The translations under genes were made by a program, and so were the position numbers. A model generated the notes under the pieces. The model was given only the letters and a program-made list of their open reading frames with translations. It had not been told where the DNA came from and did no database searches. DNA of 49,452 nucleotides from Thermodesulfobacteriota bacterium (GTDB taxonomy: Bacteria; Thermosulfidibacterota; Thermosulfidibacteria; Thermosulfidibacterales; B14-G1), in the NCBI GenBank assembly GCA_024274915.1, contig JAJSAC010000033.1, positions 1 through 49,452 on the forward strand. Direction: 5' to 3'. Positions 26,624 to 37,003 of this stretch are shown one piece after another; positions within the stretch are counted from its first letter, which is position 1, and each line of letters begins with the position of its first letter.

Positions 26624-27255
26624 CTTCCCTCCCTTTTGAGAAGGGCCTCAACTTCCTGAGCTCCCAGAGTATAAGGAGACCCCTCCATCACCTTTTCTAT
26701 CTCTTCCTCTCCCTCTTTTATCCTACCCTCCCCCACTAAAATCAACCCTATTTTTAACCTGGCCTGGGAGACCCTATCCCCATGGGGATAGCCCTCTACA
26801 AGCTCCCTCAAAAGGGCCAAAGCCTCACCCTCCTCCCCCCTGCCGGCAGCCAACCGGGCCATGTAATAGAGGGCGTCGTCGGCCAGGGGATGATTGGGAT
26901 AACGATCCAAAAAGGCTCTAAAGGCATGGGAAGCCCTCGGATCTCCCCTCTCCATCTCCAGGTAAGCCCTGCGGAAAAGGGCGGGAACCCAGGGTTCAGA
27001 AGGGAAAAGCCTGTCTACAGCCTCCCCGCAATTGGCAGGGGAAGATGGAAGGGTCCTGTTCCTAGCCTCTTCCAGTTCCAACAGGGTCTGGAGCCGGGCG
27101 ACCTTGGCCCTTTCCAGCTCCAACTCTTCCTGTAGAAACACCACCTTCTTCTGCAACTCACCCCGTCCCTCGGGCGCAGGGCTACCAGGACGAGGCCCTT
27201 GAGAGGCACACCCCAGTAACACCCCCAAAAGGGCCAAAAAGAGAAAAAGTCTCAG
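26620..27255 (-). CDS. outer-membrane lipoprotein with coiled coil and TPR repeats (CpoB/YbgF- or BamD-like)
   Basis: 211 residues if translation begins at the CTG at 27255, giving [20 protein letters not shown], a full lipoprotein signal with Arg2 and the lipobox LLGC. GGAGGTGA lies 7 bases before this CTG, which overlaps the proS stop as CTGA. The next candidate, TTG at 27237, leaves a signal with no positive charge. A coiled coil follows ([32 protein letters not shown], about 33-64), then TPR-like helices ([44 protein letters not shown]). This layout is that of envelope-constriction lipoproteins. Confidence 0.8.
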   Translation of the reverse strand: MRLFLFLALLGVLLGCASQGPRPGSPAPEGRGELQKKVVFLQEELELERAKVARLQTLLELEEARNRTLPSSPANCGEAVDRLFPSEPWVPALFRRAYLEMERGDPRASHAFRAFLDRYPNHPLADDALYYMARLAAGRGEEGEALALLRELVEGYPHGDRVSQARLKIGLILVGEGRIKEGEEEIEKVMEGSPYTLGAQEVEALLKREGR

Positions 27256-28976
27256 GGCCTCACCTCCCCCAAAAGGGTTTCTTTAAGAGCCACCACCTCC
27301 TCCACCACCCTATCCAAAGGCACCTCCATGCTCCCCTTCTCCCAACGGAGTTTCAACTCGCATACTCCTTTTTTGATGCTCCGCTCCCCAAAAGTGACCC
27401 TGATGGGCACTCCTATGAGGTCGGCATCTTTGAATTTTACTCCGGCTCGCTCTTCCCTGTCGTCAAGCAAAATCTCCACCCCCTTCTCCATTAAGCCCTG
27501 GTAGACCTTCTCTGATGCCTCTTTTATGTCCTGCCGAGTCGTATTGGTGGGCAAAAGATAACACTCATAAGGGGCTATGGATATGGGCCAAATGATACCG
27601 TCGTCATCGTGGTGCTGCTCAATGGCCGCCGCCGCCGTCCTGGTCACCCCTATGCCGTAGCATCCCATGACGAAGGGGCGCTCCCTACCCCGAGCATCCA
27701 GGAAGTAGGCCTCCATGGCTTCACTGTACTTGGTACCCAGCTTGAAGATGTGGCCCACCTCTATGCCCCGGGAGAACTCCAGGGGCACCCCACACCTAGG
27801 ACAGGGGTCTTGGGGCAGGGCCTTCACAATGTCCCCCACCAAGTGGGGAAGAAAGTCCCGACCCCAGTTGGCGTTCATATAGTGATAGTCCTCCTCGTTG
27901 GCACCCACCACCACGTTCTTCATTCCTTCCAGGAGCCTGTCAGCCACCAGCTCCACCCCCTCCAGGCCAATGGGGCCAGCAAAACCCACAGGGGCCCCGG
28001 TGATCTCCTCTACATCGGCAAAAGAGGCCAACTCCAAGCTTTCCACACCCAGCAACCTAGCCACTTTGGTCTCGTTCACTTCCCGGTCTCCAGGGATTAG
28101 GAGGGCCACAAACCCTTTGTCAGTATGGTAGAGAAGGGTCTTTACCAGACGGGAGGGCAGCACCCCAAGGAACCCTGTGACCTCCTCCACCGTCTTCATG
28201 TTAGGGGTATGGACCTTCTCCAGGGGTTTCTCCTTCTCATGGTCTCCAACCTCAGTAACCCGGAACTCGGCCTTCTCCAGATTGGCGGCGTAGCCGCACT
28301 GGGGACAGCCCACTATAACATCCTCACCTGTATCGGCCCAAACCATAAACTCATGGGAGACGTCTCCCCCTATGGCTCCAGTGTCCGCCTCCACTGCGGT
28401 GAACTTGAGACCACAGCGGTGAAAGATACGACTATAGGCATCGTACATGTCCTCGTAGCTCTTATTGAGTCCCTCTTCATCGGCATCGAAGCTGTAAGCG
28501 TCCTTCATGATAAACTCCCGGGCCCTCATGAGGCCGAAGCGAGGTCGGATCTCGTCCCTGAACTTGATGTGGATTTGGTAAAGATTAACGGGAAGCTGAC
28601 GGTAAGACCTGAGTTCGTTTCTCACCAGATCGGTGACCACCTCTTCATGGGTTGGGCCCAGGCAAAACTCCCTTTCTCCCCTATCCTTAAAGCGAAGGAG
28701 CTCCTTGCCAAATCGGTCCCACCGACCCGTCTCCCTCCACAGCTCAGCAGGTTGAACCACGGGAAGAAAGACCTCTAAGGCCCCCTTGGCGTCCATCTCC
28801 TGGCGGACGATCTCCTCCACCTTCCTCACCACCCGGTAGCCAAGTGGGAGGAAAGAATAGATACCCGAAGCCAACTTCCGGATCATCCCTGCCCGCAGCA
28901 TGAGCTGATGGCTGATAATCTCCGCTTCGGCGGGCTTCTCCCTCAAGGTGGGCATGTAGTATCTGGTGAGCCTCAT
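27252..28976 (-). CDS. proS: prolyl-tRNA synthetase
   Basis: 574 residues from ATG 28976. Bacterial-type ProS with the class II motifs (motif 2 [27 protein letters not shown], motif 3 [18 protein letters not shown]) and the inserted editing domain between them ([26 protein letters not shown]...). The anticodon-binding domain closes the protein ([26 protein letters not shown]). It charges tRNA-Pro. ATG overlaps the stop of the 82-residue gene (ATGA). Confidence 0.97.
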   Translation of the reverse strand: MRLTRYYMPTLREKPAEAEIISHQLMLRAGMIRKLASGIYSFLPLGYRVVRKVEEIVRQEMDAKGALEVFLPVVQPAELWRETGRWDRFGKELLRFKDRGEREFCLGPTHEEVVTDLVRNELRSYRQLPVNLYQIHIKFRDEIRPRFGLMRAREFIMKDAYSFDADEEGLNKSYEDMYDAYSRIFHRCGLKFTAVEADTGAIGGDVSHEFMVWADTGEDVIVGCPQCGYAANLEKAEFRVTEVGDHEKEKPLEKVHTPNMKTVEEVTGFLGVLPSRLVKTLLYHTDKGFVALLIPGDREVNETKVARLLGVESLELASFADVEEITGAPVGFAGPIGLEGVELVADRLLEGMKNVVVGANEEDYHYMNANWGRDFLPHLVGDIVKALPQDPCPRCGVPLEFSRGIEVGHIFKLGTKYSEAMEAYFLDARGRERPFVMGCYGIGVTRTAAAAIEQHHDDDGIIWPISIAPYECYLLPTNTTRQDIKEASEKVYQGLMEKGVEILLDDREERAGVKFKDADLIGVPIRVTFGERSIKKGVCELKLRWEKGSMEVPLDRVVEEVVALKETLLGEVRP

Positions 28977-29221
28977 AAACCCCCCTCCTCCCAATCTTCT
29001 CCTAAATCTCCTTCGTCTATGTCTTCCACGGCGTAAATGGTATCCAGGGTCCGGGAAAGAAGCTCTCCCATATCCTTCAGAAGCCTGATGTGATCCATCA
29101 AGGTGGAGAGATCTTCGGGAATCCCCTCTTTCAGCATAGCCTTACAGGCCGATACCACGTGAATTAGGGACAACTCGGAGTAGAGACCCACCGTCTCTTT
29201 CAAGAGCTTCCTGTCCAACAT
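28973..29221 (-). CDS. small conserved-looking helical protein (82 aa)
   Basis: 82 residues, no match recognised. [82 protein letters not shown] predicts two or three helices and an acidic tail. It is real by position: its ATG overlaps the mutL stop (TGATG) and its own stop overlaps proS. One Cys only; no membrane segment. Confidence 0.7.
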   Translation of the reverse strand: MLDRKLLKETVGLYSELSLIHVVSACKAMLKEGIPEDLSTLMDHIRLLKDMGELLSRTLDTIYAVEDIDEGDLGEDWEEGGL

Positions 29222-30852
29222 CAGATCCTCCTTTTAAAGAGTCGCTCCACATCTTCCTTAGAAATCCTCACAGCTACGGGCCTCCCATGGGGACAGGTAA
29301 GGGCCAGCCCCCTAGACTCCAGAAAGGCCAACAACTTGTTTACCTGGATCAAGTTCAGGGCATCGCCAGCCTTTGTAGCCTCACGACAGGCCAGGGAAGC
29401 AGCCCTAGACACTAGCTCTTCCTCCCCGACGACCTCACCCTCTGCCACCCAAGATCGGAAGAAAGAGACCACATCCCCCTGGAACCACTGGGGTACCCCC
29501 CTTATTTCACACAACCCCTCTCCTTTCAATTGGAAGCGGAAACCCATACCCTCCAGCACCCCCCTTGTCTCCACCAGCCGGGAGCACTCCACCTCCTCCA
29601 AGGGAAACTCCAGGGGCACCAGGAGATGCCTCACCCTTCCCCCCCCATCCCATCCATCCCGGATGGTGTCGTAGATCATCCTCTCGTGAAGGGCGTGTTT
29701 GTCCACCAGGACCAGATCGCTATCCATCTCCACCATGAGATAAAGGCCAGCGAACTCCCCTAAAAAACGCCAAGGGGGCAGAGAAAAGGGTATTCTCACC
29801 TCCTCCACCTTAGCCCCTCCGAGATGGCCAGGGGGAGGAGAAAGGGGAAAGGCCTCTTCCCCAGACCCCTTTGAAAAGCCCACCCCTAAAGCCCCCACTA
29901 TCCCTTTCTTCACCAAGGAGACCACCTCACTGGGACGGCGGAACTTCACCTCTCTTTTAGAGGGATGAACGTTAACATCCACATCCTCGGGGGGGAGATA
30001 GATAAAGAGCCCACAAAGAGGATACTCCCCCCTCACCAAACGGGTGCGCATCCCCTCCATGAGAGCCCCGGCAATAAACCGATCCCTCACGGGACGGCCA
30101 TTAACAAAGAAGAATTCGCCCCTGGCATCCCTTCTGGTGAAAGGGGGAGCAGCGAGTACCCCATACAGCCTCATGCTTCCTTCCCGGGCCTCTATGGACA
30201 AAACATCTTTGGGCTCAATCCCCCAGAGGGAAGCCGCCCTCCCCTTCAACTCTCCAGGAGTTGCCTCCAGAAGGACCTCCCCCCTCTCCTTGAGGAGAAA
30301 ATGGATCTCTGGACAGGCCAATATATACTCCCTCATCACCTGGAGGATATGGGACCGCTCTGTGACGGGAGACCTCAAAAAGCGGCGACGGGCCCTGAAA
30401 TTGAAAAAGAGATCCCTCACCTCAACAGTGGTTCCCTTAGTCCTAGACCGCTTGGAGATAGACTTTAAAACCCCTCCCTCCACCCTGACCACGGTGCCCA
30501 GATCCCCCGTACCGGTGAAGAGAGTAAAACGGGAGACGGCGGCAATGGCGTGGAGGGCTTCACCTCTGAACCCCAAGGTGGTGATACAGGAGAGATCCTG
30601 AATAGTAGCTATCTTACTGGTGGAATACTCCTCCAAGGCCAGGATGGCATCCTCCTCCTCCATACCCTCCCCATCGTCTACCACCCTCACCAGTCTCAGC
30701 CCTCCATCTTCCAGCTCCACTTCTACCCGAGATGCCCCTGCATCTAGGCTATTCTCCACCAATTCTTTCACCACGGAAGCGGGCCTCTCCACCACCTCGC
30801 CAGCGGCTATCTTGCTCACCAGGGAAGGGGGAAGGAGCCTAATTTTAGTCAC
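29221..30852 (-). CDS. mutL: DNA mismatch repair protein MutL
   Basis: 543 residues from GTG 30852, which follows GGAGG at 6 bases. GHKL ATPase motifs: ELVENSLDAGAS (motif I), DDGEGM (II), GFRGEALHAI (III). The C-terminal domain keeps DKHALHERMIYD, a variant of the DQHAxxE endonuclease motif, and LTCPHGRPVAV, so it is probably a nicking-type MutL. It links mismatch recognition to repair. MutS is not in the window. It overlaps the end of the endonuclease III-related gene. Confidence 0.95.
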   Translation of the reverse strand: MTKIRLLPPSLVSKIAAGEVVERPASVVKELVENSLDAGASRVEVELEDGGLRLVRVVDDGEGMEEEDAILALEEYSTSKIATIQDLSCITTLGFRGEALHAIAAVSRFTLFTGTGDLGTVVRVEGGVLKSISKRSRTKGTTVEVRDLFFNFRARRRFLRSPVTERSHILQVMREYILACPEIHFLLKERGEVLLEATPGELKGRAASLWGIEPKDVLSIEAREGSMRLYGVLAAPPFTRRDARGEFFFVNGRPVRDRFIAGALMEGMRTRLVRGEYPLCGLFIYLPPEDVDVNVHPSKREVKFRRPSEVVSLVKKGIVGALGVGFSKGSGEEAFPLSPPPGHLGGAKVEEVRIPFSLPPWRFLGEFAGLYLMVEMDSDLVLVDKHALHERMIYDTIRDGWDGGGRVRHLLVPLEFPLEEVECSRLVETRGVLEGMGFRFQLKGEGLCEIRGVPQWFQGDVVSFFRSWVAEGEVVGEEELVSRAASLACREATKAGDALNLIQVNKLLAFLESRGLALTCPHGRPVAVRISKEDVERLFKRRI

Positions 30853-31483
30853 ACTCCACCTCCAGATGGAGAGGACACTCATGACAGAGGGGGTTTTTGG
30901 CCCTGCAGTACACCTTTCCCAGCTTCACCAATAGGGCGTGATACTCTTTGAAAAGCTCCACATCTGCCGGCAGATTTTCCATGAAAAGGCGTTGGATCTC
31001 GCCATAACTCTCTCGCCCTTTTATCACACCCTGCCTTGTGAGGATACGCTTAGTGTAAGCATCCACCACGAAGAAAGGCTTGTCGAAGGCGTAGAGCAGA
31101 ATGGAGTCCGCTGTTTCCTCCCCAACGCCGTGGACGGAGAGAAGTTTCTTCCTCAGAATCCACCCCGGCTCCCTGGCCATGAGCCCCACGTCTCCCTGGT
31201 AATTCTCTATAATGAGGGTAACCAGGGACTTGAGCCTGGCCGCTTTTACCCTGAAAAAACCTGCCGGTCGAATGAGTTTCTCCAAGGTTTCCACAGGAAG
31301 GAGGGCCAGGACCTGAGGGTTCAAGGCTCCCGCCTCTTCCAGGTTGGCTATTGCCCGTTCCACGTTCCTCCAGGCAGTGTTCTGGGTGAGGACAGCACCT
31401 ACCATAACCTCAAAGGGGGTCCGGGCAGGCCACCAATGCTGAGGGCCAAAATGCTTCAGGAGCAGGTAGAAGAGGTGTAACAA
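30845..31483 (-). CDS. endonuclease III-related HhH-GPD DNA glycosylase
   Basis: 212 residues from a TTG start with GGAGG 10 bases before it. The helix-hairpin-helix SVHGVGEETADS (116-127) and the catalytic Asp141 (FFVVDAYTKRI) are present. The Lys that makes EndoIII a bifunctional lyase is Glu123 here, so a monofunctional glycosylase of the COG2231/MagIII-like group is more likely than Nth. Four Cys at 193, 200, 203 and 211 suggest a [4Fe-4S] cluster, but the last spacing is x7 rather than the usual x5. It overlaps nrnA by 28 bases. Confidence 0.85.
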   Translation of the reverse strand: MLHLFYLLLKHFGPQHWWPARTPFEVMVGAVLTQNTAWRNVERAIANLEEAGALNPQVLALLPVETLEKLIRPAGFFRVKAARLKSLVTLIIENYQGDVGLMAREPGWILRKKLLSVHGVGEETADSILLYAFDKPFFVVDAYTKRILTRQGVIKGRESYGEIQRLFMENLPADVELFKEYHALLVKLGKVYCRAKNPLCHECPLHLEVECD

Positions 31484-32439
31484 GCCAGGATCTCCTCCAC
31501 CAAAGGCACAACCTTCTTAATGGCTTCCGCTAAGGAAAGTTCCATATCACATCCCGCGGCCGCCTTATGCCCCCCTCCCCCCAGGGTAGCCGCTACGACG
31601 GCCACGTTCACCCTACCCTTAGAACGGAAGCTCACCTTCACTCCGTTTTCCGTCTCTCTAAAAAGGAGGGCCACCTCCACTCCCCTGATAGATTTGGGAA
31701 AATTAACAAACTCCTCGGTATCTTCGGGTCCAGTACCAGTTGCCTCCATCATCTCCTTGGTCACCACCATCCAGGCCACCCCCCCATCTGCCGCCATGGA
31801 GAGGGTATTGAGGGCAAGACCAAGAAGTCGCATCCGGCCTGCAGAATAACTCTCATACACATGGGCGGCCACTTCGTAGGGAGAAGCCCCCAGGGTCACC
31901 AGCCTATAGCAGCAAAGGAGGCTGGACTCCGTAGTATTGGAAAAACGAAAGCCTCCAGTATCGGTGAAGATAGCGGTATAAAGGCAAGTGGCCGCTTCTG
32001 GAGTGATACCAAGGTCCCACCTCTCCAAAAGGCAGAAGATTATCTCCCCGGTGGCAGCAGCCTCGGGTTCCACCAGGTTAAGGTCGCCCCATCTAGTGTT
32101 GGTAGGGTGATGATCAATGTTCACCACCCTTCCCGGAGGCTTTCCCTCGAGGAAAGGCAACCTTCCCAAGTCACTGGAATCAAGACCCACCACCAGCGGA
32201 TAGAAGACCACCTCGTCTTCCTGCCTCACCCTTCTCACCCTCTCCCATCCCGGGAGAAATCGGTAGAAATAGGGCACAGCGTCCCAGCAATAGATCTCCA
32301 CCTCTTTGCCTTTGGAGTCCAAAGCCATGGCCAGGGCCAAGGCCGAACCTACAGCATCTCCGTCGGGACTCTTGTGAATGAGTATTGTGGTCCCCGGTGT
32401 AAGCTCCATCTCCCGGATGATGGTTTCGTAAAGGTCCAA
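31456..32439 (-). CDS. nrnA: DHH-family phosphoesterase NrnA (oligoribonuclease / pAp phosphatase)
   Basis: 327 residues from TTG 32439 (AGGGG at 6 bases). DHH motifs: HKSPDGDAVGSALALA, GLDSSDLGRLPF, NIDHHPTNTRWG, and DHHA1 C-terminal GGGGHKAAAGCDME. The family degrades short RNA oligomers and 3'-phosphoadenosine 5'-phosphate. Adjacent to rbfA with no gap, as in many bacterial nusA-infB operons. Confidence 0.92.
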   Translation of the reverse strand: MDLYETIIREMELTPGTTILIHKSPDGDAVGSALALAMALDSKGKEVEIYCWDAVPYFYRFLPGWERVRRVRQEDEVVFYPLVVGLDSSDLGRLPFLEGKPPGRVVNIDHHPTNTRWGDLNLVEPEAAATGEIIFCLLERWDLGITPEAATCLYTAIFTDTGGFRFSNTTESSLLCCYRLVTLGASPYEVAAHVYESYSAGRMRLLGLALNTLSMAADGGVAWMVVTKEMMEATGTGPEDTEEFVNFPKSIRGVEVALLFRETENGVKVSFRSKGRVNVAVVAATLGGGGHKAAAGCDMELSLAEAIKKVVPLVEEILACYTSSTCS

Positions 32440-32793
32440 CTATTTCCCCTCCCTGATCTTCTGGAGGAGTTCCCCTATCCTCAAACTATGCTCCAAGCTC
32501 TTGTCCACCTTGAAGCGGAGCTTAGGCACCTTCCTAACCCTGATGGTTCGCCCCATCTGGCCCTGGATATAGCCCGCGGCCCTTTCTAGGGCATGGAGGG
32601 TCTCTTCTCTCTCCTCTTCAGAACCCATAACAGAGAAGTAGACGGTGGCAAAGCTCAAATCCTTGGTCACTTCCACCCTGGTGATGGTGACGAAACCCAC
32701 TCCTGGGTCCTTGATACGCCCTTCCACCAACATGCGGGAGATCTCTTCCTTGAAGAGTTCCTGGAGCCTTTCTATTCTGTGCCCACCCTTCAT
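32440..32793 (-). CDS. rbfA: ribosome-binding factor A
   Basis: 117 residues. KH-like RbfA pattern: RIERLQELFKEEISRMLVEGRIKDPGVGFVTITRVEVTKDLSFATVYFSVMG, ending RVRKVPKLRFKVDKSLEHSLRIGELLQKI. It binds the 30S subunit during maturation of 16S rRNA. ATG 32793 shares one base with the ylxP stop. Confidence 0.95.
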   Translation of the reverse strand: MKGGHRIERLQELFKEEISRMLVEGRIKDPGVGFVTITRVEVTKDLSFATVYFSVMGSEEEREETLHALERAAGYIQGQMGRTIRVRKVPKLRFKVDKSLEHSLRIGELLQKIREGK

Positions 32794-33074
32794 CACAGAA
32801 TCTCTATCACGTAATCCACCAAGTAAATGTCTCCCTCGGCGTCCACAAAGTCCACCACCTGATCCATAACCTGGTTTGCGTGGCGCCTGGTGTTGGTCAC
32901 ATAAGCCACCCCCAGCACTGCCCTCCTGTGGTTGTCCAGGTCTTCCACCTCGGCTACAGACACTTGAAACCTGTTCCTCAAGCGATCCTTAAGGCTCCTC
33001 ACCACCATTCTCTTCCCCTTCAGACTGTTGTTCCCGGGAATCTCCAACACCAACCTACAACTACCAATAAACAT
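32793..33074 (-). CDS. ylxP: DUF503 protein YlxP
   Basis: 93 residues, full DUF503 length: FIGSCRLVLEIPGNNSLKGKRMVVRSLKDRLRNRFQVSVAEVEDLDNHRRAVLGVAYVTN. The family is found between infB and rbfA and is linked to ribosome assembly in Bacillus. 51 bases separate it from infB. Confidence 0.93.
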   Translation of the reverse strand: MFIGSCRLVLEIPGNNSLKGKRMVVRSLKDRLRNRFQVSVAEVEDLDNHRRAVLGVAYVTNTRRHANQVMDQVVDFVDAEGDIYLVDYVIEIL

Positions 33075-33125
33075 CTCGACCCTCAGAGCTCATTTCATCG
33101 AAGCAAGGACAGCCACCAGGAAGAA

Positions 33126-35372
33126 CTATAGCTTCCTTGGCACCTCCTTGAGCTCGTAAGCCTCAATTACGTCCCCTTCCTTTATATCATTGAAGTCCTG
33201 GAGACCTAAACCACACTCGTAACCGGCAGTCACCTCTTTCACGTCCTCCTTAAAGCGCTTAAGAGAAGCTATACTGCCATCATACACCACCACACCGTCT
33301 CGCACCAACCTTACCTTGGCGTTTCTGTGTATGACACCCTCCAGAACGTAACAACCAGCCACCTTGCCCACCTTGGGTACCTGGAATACCTGCCGCACCT
33401 CTGCCCTGCCCAAGACCACCTCTTCATATTCAGGTTCCAGCATACCCTCCATTGCCTTCTTCACATCGTCCAACAGATCATAGATCACCCGGTAAAGCCT
33501 GATCTCCACTCCCTCTCGCTCAGCAGCTTTCCGTGCCTGGGCATCGGGCCTCACATTGAAGCCTATGATCACTGCCCTGGAAGCGGCGGCCAGCATAACG
33601 TCTGATTCTGTCACTGCCCCTACCCCGGCATGGACAACGCCTACCTTCACTTCTTCGGTAGAGAGCTTTTTCACCGACTCCTTCAGGGCCTCCAAAGAAC
33701 CCTGGACATCGGCCTTCAAAAGGATCCTAAACTCCTGGGTCTCACCCTCAGCTAACTGGCGCATAAGTTCCTCTAAAGAGACCCTCGGTCTCTCCAGATG
33801 AACCTCCCGTGCCTTCTCCTGGCGCTCCTCGCTAATCTGTCTGGCCTTCCTCTCGCTTTCTACCACCATGAAGGGTTCCCCAGCCAGAGGCACCCCGGCA
33901 AGGCCCAAGATCTCCACAGGAACGGAAGGTCCCGCTTCCTTCAAAGGTCTTCCCCGGTAGTCGAACATGGCCCTCACCTTGCCCCAATGAAGTCCTGCCA
34001 CCAGTGCATCGCCCTGCCGTATGGTACCCTCCCTCACCAAAAAGGTGGCCACAGGACCCCTTTTGTTGTCTAAACGAGCCTCCAACACCGTTCCCACAGC
34101 GAGTTTGTGGGGATTGGCCTTAAGCTCAAGCATCTCGGCTTGGAGTAGGATCATCTCCAGGAGCTCATCCACGTTGGTTCCTTGCTTGGCGGAAATCTCC
34201 ACGAATATGGTCTCCCCTCCCCATTCCTCGGGGATAAGACCGTACTTGGCCAGCTCCTGCTTAACCCTGTCTGGATTTGCATTGGGCTTGTCTATCTTAT
34301 TGATGGCTACAATAATGGGCACCCCCGCCGCTTTGGCATGGTTGATGGCTTCCACTGTCTGGGGCATCACTCCATCGTCAGCCGCCACCACCAAAACCAC
34401 TATATCCGTCACCTGGGCACCCCGGGCCCTCATGGTGGTGAAAGCGTGGTGTCCCGGGGTGTCTATGAAGGTGATCTCTCCCTCAGGCAGCGAAACCCGG
34501 TATGCCCCGATATGCTGGGTGATCCCCCCCGCCTCTCTCTCTGCCACGTTGGTCCTACGAATGTAATCCAGTAGGGTGGTCTTCCCGTGGTCCACATGAC
34601 CCATCACGGTGACCACTGGAGCCCTGGGCTCCAGATCCTTCTCTTCTTCCTCGGGGAGTTCTTCGATTCCCTCCCCTTCCTTTCTAACTTCAAAACCAAA
34701 CTCCTCTGCCACGGCCTTGGCCAAGTCAAAGGGGACAACCGTCCGTTCATCGGCAGCCACCCCTTTCTTAAGGAGTACACCCACAACTTGGGCCACGTCC
34801 TCTTGAAGAAGGGCCGCCAACTCTCTCAGGGATAGGGCATCGGGGAGATACGCCACCCCTTCCTCTATATCTACCTTTCCGGGAAGCACTTCCCGCTCTT
34901 CCAAAAACTCCTCCTCTCGCCTTTTCCTCTTCTTCCTCTTTGGTCTACTCCTAGGCCTATAAATAAAAGGAGAGGAGAGATCCTTCCCAGGAGTCTCTCG
35001 CTTTTTTTTAGGGGCCTCCTTTTTCACCTCGGGTGAAGGCTCCGACTCTGCGGGCTTTTCTTCTACCCCAGCTTCTTCCTGAACAGACACCCCAGCTTCC
35101 GCCTCTTCGCCTTTCTCCACCTTAGCCTTTCTCCTGGCTGGGGTCTTCTTCCTGGCAGGTTTCTTCTCCTTCCTGGAAGGGGGAATATCTTTCTTTGGGG
35201 ATTCAGCCTTGGCCTTCAGAACACTCTCCAGCCGCCGAGCCTCCTCTAGGGTGACAGAACTCCAGTGATTGCTCAACTCCACACCAAGATCCCTGAATTT
35301 AGCCAGGACCTCTTTACTCGTGATGCCAAGCTCCCGGGCTAGTTGATAAACCCTGATCTTACCTTTGGCCAT
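33126..35372 (-). CDS. infB: translation initiation factor IF-2
   Basis: 748 residues from ATG 35372 ([16 protein letters not shown]). Order: IF2_N domain ([23 protein letters not shown]), a long Lys/Glu/Ala/Pro-rich linker, a second IF2_N-like helix bundle ([25 protein letters not shown]), the GTPase ([37 protein letters not shown]), then the C-terminal domains including [19 protein letters not shown]. It brings fMet-tRNA to the 30S subunit. The reading frame overlaps the end of ylxR by about 14 bases. Confidence 0.97.
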   Translation of the reverse strand: MAKGKIRVYQLARELGITSKEVLAKFRDLGVELSNHWSSVTLEEARRLESVLKAKAESPKKDIPPSRKEKKPARKKTPARRKAKVEKGEEAEAGVSVQEEAGVEEKPAESEPSPEVKKEAPKKKRETPGKDLSSPFIYRPRSRPKRKKRKRREEEFLEEREVLPGKVDIEEGVAYLPDALSLRELAALLQEDVAQVVGVLLKKGVAADERTVVPFDLAKAVAEEFGFEVRKEGEGIEELPEEEEKDLEPRAPVVTVMGHVDHGKTTLLDYIRRTNVAEREAGGITQHIGAYRVSLPEGEITFIDTPGHHAFTTMRARGAQVTDIVVLVVAADDGVMPQTVEAINHAKAAGVPIIVAINKIDKPNANPDRVKQELAKYGLIPEEWGGETIFVEISAKQGTNVDELLEMILLQAEMLELKANPHKLAVGTVLEARLDNKRGPVATFLVREGTIRQGDALVAGLHWGKVRAMFDYRGRPLKEAGPSVPVEILGLAGVPLAGEPFMVVESERKARQISEERQEKAREVHLERPRVSLEELMRQLAEGETQEFRILLKADVQGSLEALKESVKKLSTEEVKVGVVHAGVGAVTESDVMLAAASRAVIIGFNVRPDAQARKAAEREGVEIRLYRVIYDLLDDVKKAMEGMLEPEYEEVVLGRAEVRQVFQVPKVGKVAGCYVLEGVIHRNAKVRLVRDGVVVYDGSIASLKRFKEDVKEVTAGYECGLGLQDFNDIKEGDVIEAYELKEVPRKL

Positions 35373-35949
35373 GCTCCCCATTCCCCCTTTCCAACTGGCG
35401 CAACTTTTCTGCCACAAAAAAGAGCCTACGGGCAAGGCCTTCCTCCGTAACAGCCAAAACCCCCACGGGTTTAACGGAGAAGGCTTCCCCATACTCTTTC
35501 AGGGTTCCCACCTCCACCACGGGCACCCCTCTGTCTCCAAACATCCTTTTGCTCCTGGGAGAGAGATCTCTGGCCAAAAGAAGAAGATACACCCTGCCCC
35601 TCCTCAGCTCCCTATCAACAGCCTCCCTCCCCAGCACAAGACGCCTCATCTTCCGGCAAAAATGCAAAAGAGAAAAGAACCTATCCCGGTGAGCATCCCT
35701 GATCATCTCCTCCAGCAGATCGGGGGTAACTCTACCAACACCCTTCTTCAAGGCCCTGGAGATCCTTCCCTTTTTCAAAGCCTCTCTCATGCATGTCCTC
35801 CCAGGACAGAGATAAACTCCCCTGCCCCCAAGTTTTTGATCCACATCCACCAAAAGTACCCCTTCCTCAGGGGCCAGTAGCCTAACCAGCACCTCTTTCT
35901 TATCCCTTCGTCTGCATCCCACACAGGTCCTTTCAGGGCTCCTCCTCAC
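35359..35949 (-). CDS. ylxR: YlxR (DUF448) fused to an L7Ae-like domain
   Basis: 196 residues from GTG 35949. Residues 1-90 are DUF448: [39 protein letters not shown]. Residues about 90-190 resemble the ribosomal L7Ae/YlxQ RNA-binding fold ([65 protein letters not shown]). In Bacillus these are two genes, ylxR and ylxQ, at the same place; here they are one protein. Overlaps nusA by 17 bases. Confidence 0.9.
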   Translation of the reverse strand: MRRSPERTCVGCRRRDKKEVLVRLLAPEEGVLLVDVDQKLGGRGVYLCPGRTCMREALKKGRISRALKKGVGRVTPDLLEEMIRDAHRDRFFSLLHFCRKMRRLVLGREAVDRELRRGRVYLLLLARDLSPRSKRMFGDRGVPVVEVGTLKEYGEAFSVKPVGVLAVTEEGLARRLFFVAEKLRQLERGNGEHGQR

Positions 35950-36994
35950 CCTCCTCCATCCTCACCTCAGACGCAGGCTTGATATCTATCTTCCATCCCG
36001 TCAACTTGACAGCCAACCTCACATTCTGTCCTTTCTTCCCTATGGCCAAGGAGAACTGGTCGTCATCCACCACCACCCTGGCCTCCTGGTTTTCAGGGTC
36101 CAGATCGATCCTCCTCACCTGGGCAGGCTTCAGAGCATTGGCTATGAACTTCTTGGGATCATCGGAATACTCCACAATGTCGATGTTCTCTCCCTGGAGC
36201 TCCCTCACTATACTCTGGACCCTAGCACCCCTGATGCCCACACAGGCACCCACTCCGTCTATGTCTGGATCTTTGGAGACCACCGCGACCTTGGACCTTT
36301 CTCCTGCCTCCCGGGCCACAGCCTTCACCTCCACCAGACCGCTCATCACTTCGGGCATCTCCTTCTCAAAAAGGCGGATGAGGAGACGGGAGTGGGTCCT
36401 GGAAAGAACCACCCTGGGGCCCTTACCGGTCTTCTTAACCTCCAAAACGTAAAACTTAAGGGTATCACCCCGGCGATAACGTTCTCCCCTCACCTGTTCT
36501 TTGGGCGGTAACACCCCTTCACCCCGCCCCAGATCCACTATGATGTTCCCCCGCTCTTCCCTCAAAATCTGACCGGAGACGATATCTCCCTCCCTTTTCT
36601 TATAGGTCTTGTATACCATATCTCTTTCGGCTTCCTTCAGCTTCTGGATCATGACCTGCTTGGCTGTCTGAGCAGCAATCCGACCGAAATCGGCCACGGT
36701 GTAAGGGACCCTAATGACATCTCCCAGCTGGACCTCAGGGTTCATCTCCCGGGCCTCTTCTAAGGAGATCTCTCTGTGAGGATCCCCCACTTCCTCCACC
36801 ACCTTCCTGAGCTGATAGACCTTAGCCTCTCCCTGGGACACATCGAACTTCACTTCCAGATCCATCTCGGAAGGTACCTTTTTCCTGATGGCTGAAAGGA
36901 GGGCCGTCTCCAGAGCCTCTACCAGGATCTCCCTGTCTATCCCCTTCTCCTGCTCCAATTGCTCTATAAGGTAAAGCATCTCCTTTTGCTTCAT
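35933..36994 (-). CDS. nusA: transcription termination/antitermination protein NusA
   Basis: 353 residues, the short form. N-terminal RNA-polymerase domain (about 1-130), S1 domain (GDIVSGQILREERGNIIVDLGRGEGVLP), then two KH domains (GVGACVGIRGARVQSIVRELQGENIDIVEYSDDP; ARVVVDDDQFSLAIGKKGQNVRLAVKLTGWKIDI). The acidic C-terminal repeats of E. coli NusA are absent. It binds RNA polymerase and nascent RNA. In E. coli NusA controls its own operon; a leader terminator lies upstream here. Confidence 0.97.
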   Translation of the reverse strand: MKQKEMLYLIEQLEQEKGIDREILVEALETALLSAIRKKVPSEMDLEVKFDVSQGEAKVYQLRKVVEEVGDPHREISLEEAREMNPEVQLGDVIRVPYTVADFGRIAAQTAKQVMIQKLKEAERDMVYKTYKKREGDIVSGQILREERGNIIVDLGRGEGVLPPKEQVRGERYRRGDTLKFYVLEVKKTGKGPRVVLSRTHSRLLIRLFEKEMPEVMSGLVEVKAVAREAGERSKVAVVSKDPDIDGVGACVGIRGARVQSIVRELQGENIDIVEYSDDPKKFIANALKPAQVRRIDLDPENQEARVVVDDDQFSLAIGKKGQNVRLAVKLTGWKIDIKPASEVRMEEGEEEP

Positions 36995-37003
36995 GTTACC
37001 TCC

